Shown: piece by piece, positions 17,176 through 25,930 of the stretch
How the letters are laid out: every line of letters starts with the position of its first letter
Numbering within the stretch: the first letter of the stretch is position 1
From: an uncultured Dehalococcoidia bacterium
Lineage (GTDB): Bacteria > Chloroflexota > Dehalococcoidia > Lucifugimonadales > GCA-2712585
Direction: 5' to 3'
Assembly (NCBI GenBank): GCA_958295715.1
Contig: OY282371.1
Span: 1,311,183-1,375,182 of the forward strand
DNA length: 64,000 bases
Notes under the pieces: generated by a model
What the model was told of the DNA's origin: nothing
What the model saw: only the letters and a program-made list of their open reading frames with translations
Database searches by the model: none
Program-made: the position numbers and the translations under genes

Positions 17176-17583
17176 CTAGAAGGGCACGTCATCCATGTCG
17201 ACGGCGCCCTCCGAGTCGGCGGGGTGCATGGGGCCATCGCGCTGGCCGGACTCTTGGCCCAAGAACAGGACTGAGTTGGCGATAATCTCGTTGGTGGTGC
17301 GAGGCTCGCCATCCCTGGTCTCCCATCGACGGCTCCTGAAGCGGCCTTCGACGTAAACCTGGCGGCCTTTGGTGAGATACTGGTTCACCGTCTCGGCCAG
17401 CCGGTCCCACGCGACAACGGTAAACCATTCGGTCTCCTGGCGGGTCTCGCCGTCGCCGCCGCGGTAGGAGCGGGTGGTGGCCAAGCGGAAGTCAGCCACC
17501 GGTTTTCCCGAAGTGGTGTAGCGCATGTCCGGGTCTGTGCCCAAGTTTCCAATGACCATTATCTTGTTAAGGCCCATCGCCAT
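17176..17583 (-). CDS. ssb: single-stranded DNA-binding protein
   Basis: 135 residues: an OB fold starting LNKIMVIGNLGTDPDMRYT, with TEWFTVVAWDRLAETVNQYL and KGRQVYVEGRFRSRRWETRDG, then a short linker and the acidic tip DMDDVPF that recruits replication and repair partners. The linker is short for an SSB. It lies between rpsF and rpsR, the standard bacterial arrangement, 12 bases after rpsF. Confidence 0.97.
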   Translation of the reverse strand: MAMGLNKIMVIGNLGTDPDMRYTTSGKPVADFRLATTRSYRGGDGETRQETEWFTVVAWDRLAETVNQYLTKGRQVYVEGRFRSRRWETRDGEPRTTNEIIANSVLFLGQESGQRDGPMHPADSEGAVDMDDVPF

Positions 17584-17595
17584 AGCTGCCTCCCG

Positions 17596-17994
17596 CTACC
17601 CCGCGCTTCCGGCAGGGTTGGGTTTTTGGGTCTCATCCGACTGGGTGGGTCCGGCCTCCTGGGCTTGCGGTTCCTCGGCAGGGGGCTTCTTGACGCCTAC
17701 AGTCCTTGTGACCATGTGCCTGAGGACCTGCTCGGAAAGCCTGAGGGGCCGTTGAATTTCGGGAACGGCGTTGGGTTCCAAGTCAAACCTAAAGAGGTAG
17801 TAAACACCCTCCATGTAGGTCTGGCCGGCGCTCTTGATGGAGTAGGCCAGCCGCCGGGTTCCCCACTCGTCCTCAGATGCGATGCTCCCGCCGCTGGCGG
17901 TTATCGTCTCCCTAACCTCGTTCCTGGCCTGGGCGTCCTCCTCCCGGCTGAGGGCCGGGTTGAGAACGAGCATGAGTTCATAGTCCTGTTTCAA
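17596..17994 (-). CDS. rpsF: 30S ribosomal protein S6
   Basis: 132 residues beginning MKQDYELMLVLNPALS, with GTRRLAYSIKSAGQTYMEGVYYLFRF in the core and the RHMVTRT strand near residue 95. A Pro/Glu/Gln-rich tail of about 30 residues extends beyond the fold. It heads the rpsF-ssb-rpsR run and is preceded by a structured leader. Confidence 0.96.
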   Translation of the reverse strand: MKQDYELMLVLNPALSREEDAQARNEVRETITASGGSIASEDEWGTRRLAYSIKSAGQTYMEGVYYLFRFDLEPNAVPEIQRPLRLSEQVLRHMVTRTVGVKKPPAEEPQAQEAGPTQSDETQKPNPAGSAG

Positions 17995-18015
17995 TATCCT
18001 CTCCTACGCAGTTAA

Positions 18016-18113
18016 GAGACCTTCGCGAAACCCTCCAAGGGAAGGAACAGCCTGGCAGTCGTTTCCAACTTGGATTCCCGTTAACGCCTTGATGCCGCTT
18101 ACGCAAAGGTCTC
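18016..18113 (-). promoter_or_regulatory. structured rpsF leader RNA, candidate S6:S18 autoregulatory element
   Basis: In the transcript, GAGACCTTTGCG (18113-18102) pairs with CGCGAAGGTCTC (18027-18016), a 12-base-pair closing helix with one G-U pair, enclosing about 75 bases. It lies between the promoter and rpsF, where many bacteria have a leader bound by the S6:S18 complex. I have not matched the internal consensus in detail. Confidence 0.5.
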
Positions 18114-18123
18114 ATCAAGGGAG

Positions 18124-18153
18124 ATTATAGCATCCCCAAGGCAGGGCGCTCAA
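18124..18153 (-). promoter_or_regulatory. sigma70-type promoter for the rpsF run
   Basis: Minus-strand TTGAGC (18153-18148), 18-base spacer, perfect TATAAT (18129-18124). It lies immediately after the glyA stop, and transcription near 18117 would begin just before the structured leader. Confidence 0.6.
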
Positions 18154-18158
18154 GCTGG

Positions 18159-19403
18159 TCAGCTGTCGATGCCCGGAACGGGGAACCGGGCGGCTAGGGC
18201 CTCGGCCTCCTCTTTGACGGAACCCAGGGCCTCGGCGTCGCCGGCGGCGTTTAGGGCCTTGACTATAAGCTTGCCGACGCGTTCCACGTCAGCGGGCTGG
18301 AAGCCGCGGCTGGTGATGGCCGCGGAGCCTAGTCTGAGGCCGCTGGCCACCCTGGGCGGCTCCGGGTCGTAGGGGATGGCGTTCTTGTTGGTGACTATCG
18401 ACACGCCCTCCAGTATCTTCTCCGCCTCGCTGCCCGTGACGCCGAGGGGCCGGAGGTCCACCAAGACGAGGTGGTTGTCGGTGCCGCCGGAGACGATGCG
18501 CAGCCCCTCGGCGCTCAGGGACCGGGCCAAGGCCCTGGCGTTGCCGACGACGGCCTCGGCGTAGTCGGCGAAGTCCGGACGGGCCGCCTCGGCGAAGCAG
18601 ACGGCCTTGGCCGCGATGACGTGCATGAAGGGGCCTCCCTGGGTGAAGGGGAACACGGCCCTATCCACCCTCCGGCCAAAGGCCGACTGGCAGAGGATGA
18701 GCCCGCCCCTGGGGCCGCGGAGGGTCTTTTGGGTGGTGGACGTGACCACGTGGGCGTGGGGGAAGGGCGGGGGGTAGGCGCGTCCGGCCACCAGCCCGGC
18801 GGTGTGGGCCATGTCCACCATCAGGAGGGCCCCCACACTGTCTGCGATGCGGCGGAACCTTTCGAAGTCGATGAGCCGGGGATAGGCGGTGTAGCCGGTC
18901 ACTATGAGGCGGGGCCTGTGTATGGCGGCCAGGTCTTCCACCTCCTCATAGTCGATGGTCTCGGTCTCGCGGTCGACCTGGTAGCCGACGAAGTTGTAGA
19001 GGCGGCCCGAGAAGTTGACGGGGCTCCCGTGGGTGAGGTGGCCGCCCTGGTCCAGCCGCAGGCCCATGACGGTGTCGCCGGGCCGGAGGAGGGCGAAGTA
19101 GGCGGCCATGTTGGCCTGCGCCCCACTGTGGGGCTGCACGTTGGCGTGTTCGGCGTGGAATAGCTCCTTGGCCCGCTGGATGGCGAGGGTCTCCACCTGG
19201 TCGACGTTCTCGCAGCCGCCGTAGTACCGCTTGCGGGGGTATCCCTCAGCGTACTTGTTGTTCATCAGGGTGGCCTGAGCCTGGAGCACGGCCTTGCTTG
19301 CGTAGTTCTCGGAAGCGATGAGGACTATGTTGGTCCTTTGGCGGTGGTTCTCTTGGCTGATGGCCTCGGCCACTTCGGCGTCGACCTGCTGGAGTTCCTT
19401 CAT
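18159..19403 (-). CDS. glyA: serine hydroxymethyltransferase
   Basis: PLP fold type I enzyme interconverting serine and glycine while charging tetrahydrofolate with a one-carbon unit. The 414 residues are standard. Landmarks are [66 protein letters not shown], and the PLP Lys in [14 protein letters not shown]. The residue just before that Lys is Gln, where SHMTs normally have His (TTTTHKTL). The gene has its own promoter upstream and ends just before the rpsF promoter. It links to folE and metH through folate metabolism. Confidence 0.95.
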   Translation of the reverse strand: MKELQQVDAEVAEAISQENHRQRTNIVLIASENYASKAVLQAQATLMNNKYAEGYPRKRYYGGCENVDQVETLAIQRAKELFHAEHANVQPHSGAQANMAAYFALLRPGDTVMGLRLDQGGHLTHGSPVNFSGRLYNFVGYQVDRETETIDYEEVEDLAAIHRPRLIVTGYTAYPRLIDFERFRRIADSVGALLMVDMAHTAGLVAGRAYPPPFPHAHVVTSTTQKTLRGPRGGLILCQSAFGRRVDRAVFPFTQGGPFMHVIAAKAVCFAEAARPDFADYAEAVVGNARALARSLSAEGLRIVSGGTDNHLVLVDLRPLGVTGSEAEKILEGVSIVTNKNAIPYDPEPPRVASGLRLGSAAITSRGFQPADVERVGKLIVKALNAAGDAEALGSVKEEAEALAARFPVPGIDS

Positions 19404-19473
19404 ACTGCCTCTGGGGTTGGCCGCGCCCCGACGACGTGGGGCCGGGGCGCCGGCGCGCTGGTTTGGTGGCGCT

Positions 19474-19503
19474 AGTCTATGGCCTGCGCGGTTTCACTGT
19501 CAA
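19474..19503 (-). promoter_or_regulatory. sigma70-type promoter for glyA
   Basis: Minus-strand TTGACA (19503-19498), 18-base spacer, TAGACT (19479-19474). Transcription near 19467 leaves a leader of about 64 bases. The same TAGACT -10 is seen before the trpS T-box. Confidence 0.5.
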
Positions 19504-19561
19504 CGAATTTGAATGCGGCCATGTCCCTCTCCCCTTCCTGACGGCCCGCCGCCCTCCCCCC

Positions 19562-20030
19562 TCTATCCGTCATTCCCGCGCAGGCGGGAAGGGCGCGTGC
19601 GCCCGCTCTGTTTTGAAGAGCGTCGGTTCTGAGTTGGGGGCCCATACGCGTTCCCGTTCCCATCGTCATTCCCGCCCATTCCGTCATTCCCGCGCAGGCG
19701 GGAATCCATCTTCTCCCCTCTATTACGCAAGGGCAACGGCGCGAATCGCCGGCAAGGGCTGGCCCCTAAAAGCCCCGCTCTCGCCAAGGGGGAGCGGGAT
19801 GATGGCGCGGACTAGGAGCAGAGACGCCCCTGCCGGGCTGACTCCGCGATGAAAAAGGGATGGATTCCCGCCTGCGCGGGAATGACGGAAAGGGGGACGC
19901 CGGGATTCGGGGCGCGGGAATGACGGGAAACTTATAACGCACGACCAGCCCTCCGCAAAACAAAGTGGGCACGCGTGCCCTTCCCGCCTGCGCGGGAAGG
20001 ACGGAAAGGGGGCGCGGGAAAGGACGGAAT
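19562..20030. repeat. cluster of dispersed palindromes
   Basis: Intergenic region with CGTCATTCCCGCGCAGGCGG-type elements in both orientations (for example at 19568, 19684 and 19865), plus longer composite segments containing GGGCGCGTGCGCCC next to a palindrome arm. No gene was found between glyA and the ORF at 20084. Confidence 0.85.
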
Positions 20031-20083
20031 GGGACAACGGGGGCGTCGAGGATGTCGGCAACGGGAAGGGAAAGGCACGCCGG

Positions 20084-20920
20084 CTAACGGGCCGGGGGAA
20101 ACCGCTCCTCCCAGAGGCGGCCCTCTCCGGCCACGTACTGCCCCGTGCGGATGTGGGCGATTGGATACCCGGGGAGTGTCGCTATCGTCGTGCAGCGTCC
20201 GTCAAAGCTCCGGCCGCTAACTCCGAAGCGAAAGTCTAGGTTATTGAAGCCCCACTGCCGCCGGTCCTCAGCAAGGTCAGCCTCATCCACGGGGTAGACG
20301 TGCAGGAAGAACATGGCCTCAGTGTCGGCCTTAGAGCATGGCTCCTTGGCGTAGACCAGGTTGTCCCCATCTCGATAGACGTCAAAGGTGGAGCGGGCCA
20401 CCGGCTCGGTGGCGGTGAGGGACTCGTACTCGGCGCGGTGGAGCCGGTAGGGGTCTGCCGGCCCCGTGGGGCTGTCGTTGTACCTCAACAGAATCCCGTC
20501 GTCCAGAAGGGCCACCGGCTCCAGCTCAGGAAACACAAGCAGGTCGGAGACGCCGTAGTCCCGTCCCGGGCACCGGGTAGGCTCCACGCCATCGAACCAG
20601 AGCACGTAGACGTCCTTCCCGGAGCTTTCAACTTCATGGGAGAGGCGCGACACCAACTCCTCGGGACATTCGATATAGCGGTGAGTTATCGCGGGGCCGG
20701 TGTGGATGTACGCGGCGGAAGCCCTGTTGCTGAACACAAACCCTTCTATGGACTCTTCTCGCAGGTATTCAAGGGACTGGGAGTTGATCCACCTGGCGGT
20801 GGCCCACCCCCACCGGTAGCGCACTTCATCTATTTCGCGCAGATGCAGCCCAGCCTGGTACGCCAACGACAGGGAGAGAAGGGCTATGATGACGAGAGCC
20901 GCCAAACGCCCGCCTCTCAT
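20084..20920 (-). CDS. unrecognised membrane-anchored protein, probably the C-terminal part of a GT-C-type locus
   Basis: 278 residues: one N-terminal membrane segment (LAALVIIALLSLSLAYQAG), then a soluble domain of mixed composition without a motif I recognise; WWG-like aromatic patches and single Cys residues occur in ECPEELV, TRCPGRDYG and KEPCSKAD. It starts in an ATGA overlap with the upstream membrane ORF. Multi-spanning GT-C glycosyltransferases commonly end in such an extracytoplasmic domain, so the two ORFs may form one protein split by a frameshift, or two coupled partners. Confidence 0.65.
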   Translation of the reverse strand: MRGGRLAALVIIALLSLSLAYQAGLHLREIDEVRYRWGWATARWINSQSLEYLREESIEGFVFSNRASAAYIHTGPAITHRYIECPEELVSRLSHEVESSGKDVYVLWFDGVEPTRCPGRDYGVSDLLVFPELEPVALLDDGILLRYNDSPTGPADPYRLHRAEYESLTATEPVARSTFDVYRDGDNLVYAKEPCSKADTEAMFFLHVYPVDEADLAEDRRQWGFNNLDFRFGVSGRSFDGRCTTIATLPGYPIAHIRTGQYVAGEGRLWEERFPPAR

Positions 20921-22056
20921 GGGGAGGGGGGAGTAATTGGCGGTTTGTCATCGATTCTCAACGGTCCACGCCCCCGAACATAGCTCAAGACCTGATCCAA
21001 GGCCATCAGGACCAGAAACATCAACGGGATGTACTCAACTGTTAGATGCCTTCGCCCTAGCAGTCCATAGCCCCCTATCATCCCCGAAACGACAAGGGCC
21101 GCCAGGTGAACCAGCGCAAACCCACCGAATATAAGAAAGGCCCGCCAGTGAGTCCACGCCTCCTCCTTCTCACGACCCCCTATGAGCGCCAGTCCGAGGA
21201 TGACTATGACGGCCAATACCAGGAGCCCGGCGTATCCCCAGAACTCGTTGGGGGACACCCAGTCGGCTAGATAGGGGAAGGCCCTATCCAAAGTGTCCAA
21301 TACCGAATATGACGGGTGGTGATCCCTGGGTCCGGTGGGTCTGCCGTAGAGGAGGAGGTTCCGGAGCATCCACAGGCACGTGGGGACCAGGGCAATGGAC
21401 GCGTAGATGAATACCGGCTTCAGCCTCTGCGCCCAGGCCGCGGCGGGCCGGGACAGGAGCAGCAGGGCCACCACGGGGACTACCGCTATCCCCTGGTAGT
21501 GGGTCAGGAAGGCCAGGGAGCTGAAGACCGATGCCCATAGAAGGGATGGGAACCGTCCCTTGTCCATGAACTTGTCCGTCTGCACCAAGGCCAGGAGCGC
21601 GAACAGGCACAAGGTCGTTTCCGACATGGCAAGGGACGCATTCCACGTCAACGGGGCGGCGAAGGCCAGGAAGGCGCAGCCCCAGAGCAAAAGGAACCGG
21701 GACTCCAGACGCGTCTCCAGGTATTTCCCCGCAACGAAGACCGTCGCCCCGAAGATGACCGCGTTCAGAGGTCCGGCCACGGCGTGGGGGTCAAAAATCC
21801 CGAGGCCGGCCGCGGCCAGGAGCAGGGGATACAAAGGACCAAACCACTCGTAGGGGATGCCTTCAAAGGTGGTGAACCCCGCTCCATCCAACAGGCTCCG
21901 AGCCGCGGATATGTAGTACACGGAGTCGGAGTTCAAGTCCACGCCGTGGTCTGCCAGCCGCGCCATGACCAAGCCGCCGGCCAGCGCCGACAGGGCGGCC
22001 AGTTGGAGGGTGAAGGGGCTGGGGCGGAGCCGGAGGGCGGAACTAAGCGTCTTCAT
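20917..22056 (-). CDS. GT39/ArnT-like polytopic membrane glycosyltransferase
   Basis: 379 residues with about nine to ten hydrophobic segments. The first extracytoplasmic loop has the acidic pair typical of GT-C enzymes (ADHGVDLNSDSVYYISAARSL), where the catalytic Asp resides, and YEWFGPLYPLLLAA follows as in the dolichyl-/polyprenyl-phosphate-sugar mannosyltransferase superfamily. It likely transfers a sugar from a lipid carrier outside the membrane; donor and acceptor are unknown. The C-terminal Pro-rich end comes from a C-rich tract next to the ATGA overlap with the next ORF. TAAAAT at 22071-22066 could drive a nearly leaderless transcript. Confidence 0.75.
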   Translation of the reverse strand: MKTLSSALRLRPSPFTLQLAALSALAGGLVMARLADHGVDLNSDSVYYISAARSLLDGAGFTTFEGIPYEWFGPLYPLLLAAAGLGIFDPHAVAGPLNAVIFGATVFVAGKYLETRLESRFLLLWGCAFLAFAAPLTWNASLAMSETTLCLFALLALVQTDKFMDKGRFPSLLWASVFSSLAFLTHYQGIAVVPVVALLLLSRPAAAWAQRLKPVFIYASIALVPTCLWMLRNLLLYGRPTGPRDHHPSYSVLDTLDRAFPYLADWVSPNEFWGYAGLLVLAVIVILGLALIGGREKEEAWTHWRAFLIFGGFALVHLAALVVSGMIGGYGLLGRRHLTVEYIPLMFLVLMALDQVLSYVRGRGPLRIDDKPPITPPSP

Positions 22057-22111
22057 GCAGGCCGCATTTTACCATACCCCAGGGAGGGGGATGGCTACGC
22101 GGAACGAGCCA

Positions 22112-22790
22112 TCCGTCATTCCCGCCCTTTTATTCGTCATTCCCGCGCAGGCGGGAATCCATCTTCTCCCGGTTCCCTCTAACGCCAACATCCTCCTCTG
22201 ACGGCAGGTTGAGGAGGCATTCCGCGCCTTGGCGCGGTTCGCGCGGCGCAATGCCGGGAGGAGGGGATGGATTCCCGCCTGCGCGGGAATGACGGGAGCG
22301 GTGATATTGGAGTTCGGGGCGCTGGTTCCGGGTTGCGGCCTTCCTGGATTCCCGCCTGCGCGGGAATGACGGATAGGGAGGTGCCAAGGATGTCGGGAGG
22401 CGGGGGAATGAGGCGGCAGGACCAACGCTCTTCAAAACAAGGTGGGCGCACGCGCCCTTCCCGCCTGCGCGGGAATGACGGGAGGGGTGGCGCCGGGATT
22501 CGGGGCGCTGGCTCTAGGTTGCGGCCTTCCTGGATTCCCGTTTTCACGGGAATGACGGGAAGGGAGGAGGCATTCCGCACCTTGGCGCGGTTCGCGCGGC
22601 GCAATGCCGGGAGGAGGGGATGGATTCCCGCCTGCGCGGGAATGACGGAAAGAGCCGGGGCTCCATCTCCCCATCGCAGCGCCAACGCTCCGCAAAACTA
22701 AGTGGGCGCACGCGCCCTTCCCGCCTGCGCGGGAATGACGAGAGGGGGAGGGCGGGAATGACGGAAAGAGGGGCGCGGCCGGGGGTGGGC
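22112..22790. repeat. large cluster of dispersed palindromes with a duplicated block
   Basis: At least seven CATTCCCGC...GCGGGAATG elements, including the variant core CCCGTTTTCACGGG. A block beginning GAGGAGGCATTCCGC at 22211 recurs at 22564 (period about 353). The region separates the divergently transcribed glycosyltransferase and nfeD genes. No coding gene is seen. Confidence 0.87.
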
Positions 22791-22854
22791 GCGAGGGCGG
22801 GCGATTGACAGGGCCAACAGGCGGGGGCATGATTGGTTGAAGGGAGGCGTGAAG

Positions 22855-24237
22855 ATGGTGAAGCTGCGCCGCCGGAGTCTGCCAAGAGTCCTACTGCTTT
22901 TCTGCTTTGCCACGGCCTTTCTCTTGGGGCTGGCCGGGCAGGCCATGGCTCAGGGCGAGGGCGGGGAGGTCCTCGTGGCAGAGGTTGACGGCATCATCAA
23001 CCCGGTGTCTCAGCGCTACATCACGCGAGCCATAGAGCGGGGCGAGAGGGACGGCGTTGAGGCCGTCATCATTCTGCTCGACACGCCCGGCGGCCTGCTG
23101 TCGTCCACCAGAGAGGCCTTCGAAGGGCTGCTGAACGCCGAGGTTCCCACGGTGGTCTTCGTTTCGCCGCGGGGGGCGCAGGCGGCGTCGGCGGGGACCT
23201 TCATCACGGCGGCGGCCAACTTCGCGGTGATGGCGCCGGGCAGCAGCATCGGGGCGGCCACGCCGGTGGGCAGCGGCGGCGAGGAGCTGCCCGACACCAT
23301 TAAGAGCAAGGCCACCAACGCCGCCGCCGCCGACATGCGGGCCATAGCCGCCGAGCGGGGCCGCAACGCAGAGGCCTTGGAGAGTACGGTGCTGGAGGCC
23401 GAGTCCTTCTCCGCTGAGGAGGCGGTGGAGTTGCGGGTGGTGGACTTTATCGCGGAGGACGTGAATGATCTCCTCCTAAAGCTGGACGGCATGACGGCTA
23501 CCGTCGCGGGAGGGGAGCGCACGCTGGAGACCCGCGGCGCATCGACGCGGCGGTTGAACATGAGCTTGATTGACCGGTTCCTGTACATCCTGGCCGACCC
23601 CAACATCTCCTTCATCCTGCTGTCGGTGGGGGGGCTGGCCGTGGTGGTCGAGATTCTGAATCCCGGCCTCATCTTCCCCGGCCTAACGGGGGTCCTGTGC
23701 CTGACCCTCGCCTTTATGAGCCTGGGGAATCTACCCGTAAACTGGGCCGGGGCGGCCTTAATTCTGCTGGGCGTGGCCCTAATTGTGGCGGAGTTTTACG
23801 TGGCCGGCTTCGGCATTCTGGGGATTGGAGGCATTGTGAGCTTTATTATTGGAGGACTGCTGCTCTTCGCCCACTTCGGGTCGCCGTCGCCAACGGAGCC
23901 GTCGCTGGGGGTAAGCCTATGGGTGCTCATCCCCCTGGCCGCCGTGGTCGCCGCCGTGGGGCTGTGGGTCATGATGACGATAGTCCGGCAGCACAAGGTG
24001 GAGCGTGTCCTCGACATGTCTCCGGAGATAGGCTCGGAGGGCGTGGCCACGACGGACCTGGACCCCAGGGGCACCGTGCGGCTGAACACGCAGATATGGA
24101 CAGCCTATTCCAAGTATGGCAGTATTGTTCACAGCGGTGAGGCGGTGCGCGTAGTCGCAAAAGAGGGGGCGGTTTTGGCCGTGGTTCCCGCCAGGGAACC
24201 GGATAACCCGACGTCATTAACTGAGAGAGACGGCTAG
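22855..24237 (+). CDS. nfeD: NfeD-family membrane-bound serine protease (ClpP-class)
   Basis: 460 residues: a signal peptide (about 1-32), then a ClpP/crotonase-fold Ser protease domain whose nucleophile is the Ser in GAQAASAGTFITAAA, preceded by IILLDTPGGLLSSTREAF. About four to five membrane segments follow, and a C-terminal soluble OB-fold NfeD domain from about residue 395 (GSEGVATTDLDPRGTVRL). The ATG at 22855 has GGGAGG seven bases upstream; a TTG 18 bases earlier is less likely. It is paired with a slipin 14 bases downstream, the conserved NfeD-stomatin operon. Family members cleave the hydrophobic tail of the partner stomatin and are tied to membrane quality control. Confidence 0.92.
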   Translation: MVKLRRRSLPRVLLLFCFATAFLLGLAGQAMAQGEGGEVLVAEVDGIINPVSQRYITRAIERGERDGVEAVIILLDTPGGLLSSTREAFEGLLNAEVPTVVFVSPRGAQAASAGTFITAAANFAVMAPGSSIGAATPVGSGGEELPDTIKSKATNAAAADMRAIAAERGRNAEALESTVLEAESFSAEEAVELRVVDFIAEDVNDLLLKLDGMTATVAGGERTLETRGASTRRLNMSLIDRFLYILADPNISFILLSVGGLAVVVEILNPGLIFPGLTGVLCLTLAFMSLGNLPVNWAGAALILLGVALIVAEFYVAGFGILGIGGIVSFIIGGLLLFAHFGSPSPTEPSLGVSLWVLIPLAAVVAAVGLWVMMTIVRQHKVERVLDMSPEIGSEGVATTDLDPRGTVRLNTQIWTAYSKYGSIVHSGEAVRVVAKEGAVLAVVPAREPDNPTSLTERDG

Positions 24238-24251
24238 AAAGGGAGGCAGTC

Positions 24252-25112
24252 ATGCCATTTGGAATAACGGTGGTGAGGCAGTTTGAGAAGATGGTGGTGC
24301 TCCGGTGGGGACGGCTTGAGCGGGTGTCCCCTCCCGGACTCCGCTTTGTTGTGCCCTTCATGGAGGACGGTAGGAAGGTCGACTTGAGGGAGCGGGTGCA
24401 GCGGGTTCCTACCCAAAAGTACATTACCAGCGACAACGTGGTGGTGGACATGGACTTCGTCATCTACTACCGGGTCATGGAGGATAACGCGGAGCAGGCC
24501 GTGCTGAACGTGCAGAACTTCGAGGCCGCGGTGGTCAACCTGGCCCTGTCTACCCTGAGGGCGGTCATAGGCGCGACTTCGTTGGCGTCGGCCCTGGCCG
24601 AGCGGGAGAAGGTGCGCGACTCCCTTCAGGTGCGGCTGGACGAGGTTACGGGCAGATGGGGCGTTAAGGTCAGCCAGGTGGAGATTAACGAGATTGACCC
24701 GCCGCCGGGCGTGAAGAACGCCATGGAGCGGGAGAAGTCGGCGGCGGCGATAAAGACGGCGGACATCACCGAGTCTGAAGGTCAGCGCCAGGCGGCCATC
24801 AACCGGGCCGAGGGCGAGAAGCAGTCGGCCATTCTGGAGGCCGAGGGACGGCGGCAGTCGGAGATCCTGGAGGCCGAGGGCGACCAGCAGGCCGCGATTC
24901 TGCGCGCCCAGGGGTTCAGCACGGCCCTTGACCAGATATACCAGGTGGCCTCTAACGTGGACGCCAAGACCATGAGCCTACAGTACTTTGAGGTGCTGAA
25001 GGAGATGGGGTCCAGCCCGGCCACCAAGTTCGTCTTCCCCATGGAGTTCACCTCCATGCTCCAGCCCTTCCTGAACCTCGGCGGCGGCAAGAGCGCCAAG
25101 GACAACAGCTAG
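24252..25112 (+). CDS. slipin/stomatin-family SPFH protein
   Basis: 286 residues of the SPFH/band 7 family. A short hydrophobic start leads into VVLRWGRLERVSPPGLRFVVPF and DLRERVQRVPTQKYITSDNVVVDMDFVIYYRV, the slipin signature. A coiled coil of Glu/Ala-rich repeats (INRAEGEKQSAILEAEGRRQ and onward) follows, then a hydrophobic C-terminal segment (MEFTSMLQPFLNL) of the kind cleaved by NfeD proteases. It likely oligomerises into membrane microdomain scaffolds and acts with NfeD encoded just upstream. Confidence 0.92.
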   Translation: MPFGITVVRQFEKMVVLRWGRLERVSPPGLRFVVPFMEDGRKVDLRERVQRVPTQKYITSDNVVVDMDFVIYYRVMEDNAEQAVLNVQNFEAAVVNLALSTLRAVIGATSLASALAEREKVRDSLQVRLDEVTGRWGVKVSQVEINEIDPPPGVKNAMEREKSAAAIKTADITESEGQRQAAINRAEGEKQSAILEAEGRRQSEILEAEGDQQAAILRAQGFSTALDQIYQVASNVDAKTMSLQYFEVLKEMGSSPATKFVFPMEFTSMLQPFLNLGGGKSAKDNS

Positions 25113-25198
25113 GAGAAGGCTTCCTAGGGACTCCGCCCTTCCAGACCGGATGGGGCCTGTCGCAGGCCGTCGCGTTGGCGGCGGCCTGCTGTGGTTTC

Positions 25199-25930
25199 GC
25201 CTGCCCGGTGGGATCGCGCCCCTTTACAAGGGCTCAGTTAAGGGCTGGGTTTCGATGAGGCCGTACTGCCCGCCGCGGCGACGGTAGAGCACGTTGTAGG
25301 CCCCGGTGTCGCTGTTGAGGAACAGGTAGAAGTCGTGGCCGAGCAGTTCATCTGGAAGATGGCGGCGGCCTTCGGCGCCTAGCCTGCCCGGTGGGATCGC
25401 ACCCCTTTACAAGGGCTGAGTTAAGGGCTGGGTTTCGATGAGGCCGTACTGCCCGCCGCGGCGCCGGTAGAGCACGTTGTAGGCCCCGGTGTCGCTGTTG
25501 AGGAACAGGTAGAAGTCGTGGCCGAGCAGTTCCATCTGGAAGATGGCGTCGGCCTGCGGCGCCTAAGCCTGCCCGGTGGGATCGCACCCCTTTACAAGGG
25601 CTGAGTTAAGGGCTGGGTTTCGATGAGGCCGTACTGCCCGCCGCGGCGCCGGTAGAGCACGTTGTAGGCCCCGGTGTCGCTGTTGAGGAACAGGTAGAAG
25701 TCGTGGCCGAGCAGTTCCATCTGGAAGATGGCGGCGGCCTGCTGTGGTTTCGCCTGCCCGGTGGAATCGCGCCCCTTTACAAGGGCTGAGTTAAGGGCTG
25801 GGTTTCGATGAGGCCGTACTGCCCGCCGCGGCGCCGGTAGAGCACGTTGTAGGCCCCGGTGTCGCTGTTGAGGAACAGGTAGAAGTCGTGGCCGAGCAGT
25901 TCCATCTGGAAGATGGCGTCGTCTACGGAT
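25199..25930 (-). repeat. four tandem copies (about 183-185 bp) of the hpf 3' end
   Basis: The 3' end of hpf and about 20 bases after its stop are repeated three more times downstream, at about 25199-25381, 25382-25566 and 25567-25751; the fourth copy (25752-25930) is in the gene itself. Copies two and three keep an open frame of 42 codons beginning ATGGAACTG (25535-25407 and 25720-25592 on the minus strand), matching the C-terminal HPF residues MELLGHDFYLFLNSDTGAYN and onward. Copy one has a one-base deletion and is frameshifted. Confidence 0.9.

Noticed and set aside
22112-22790. CRISPR array
   Set aside because: Repeat spacing is irregular, elements occur in both orientations and genome-wide, and there are no cas genes.
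25113-25198. A transcription terminator after the slipin gene
   Set aside because: GC-rich hairpins are present but no T tract follows, so it is not supported.
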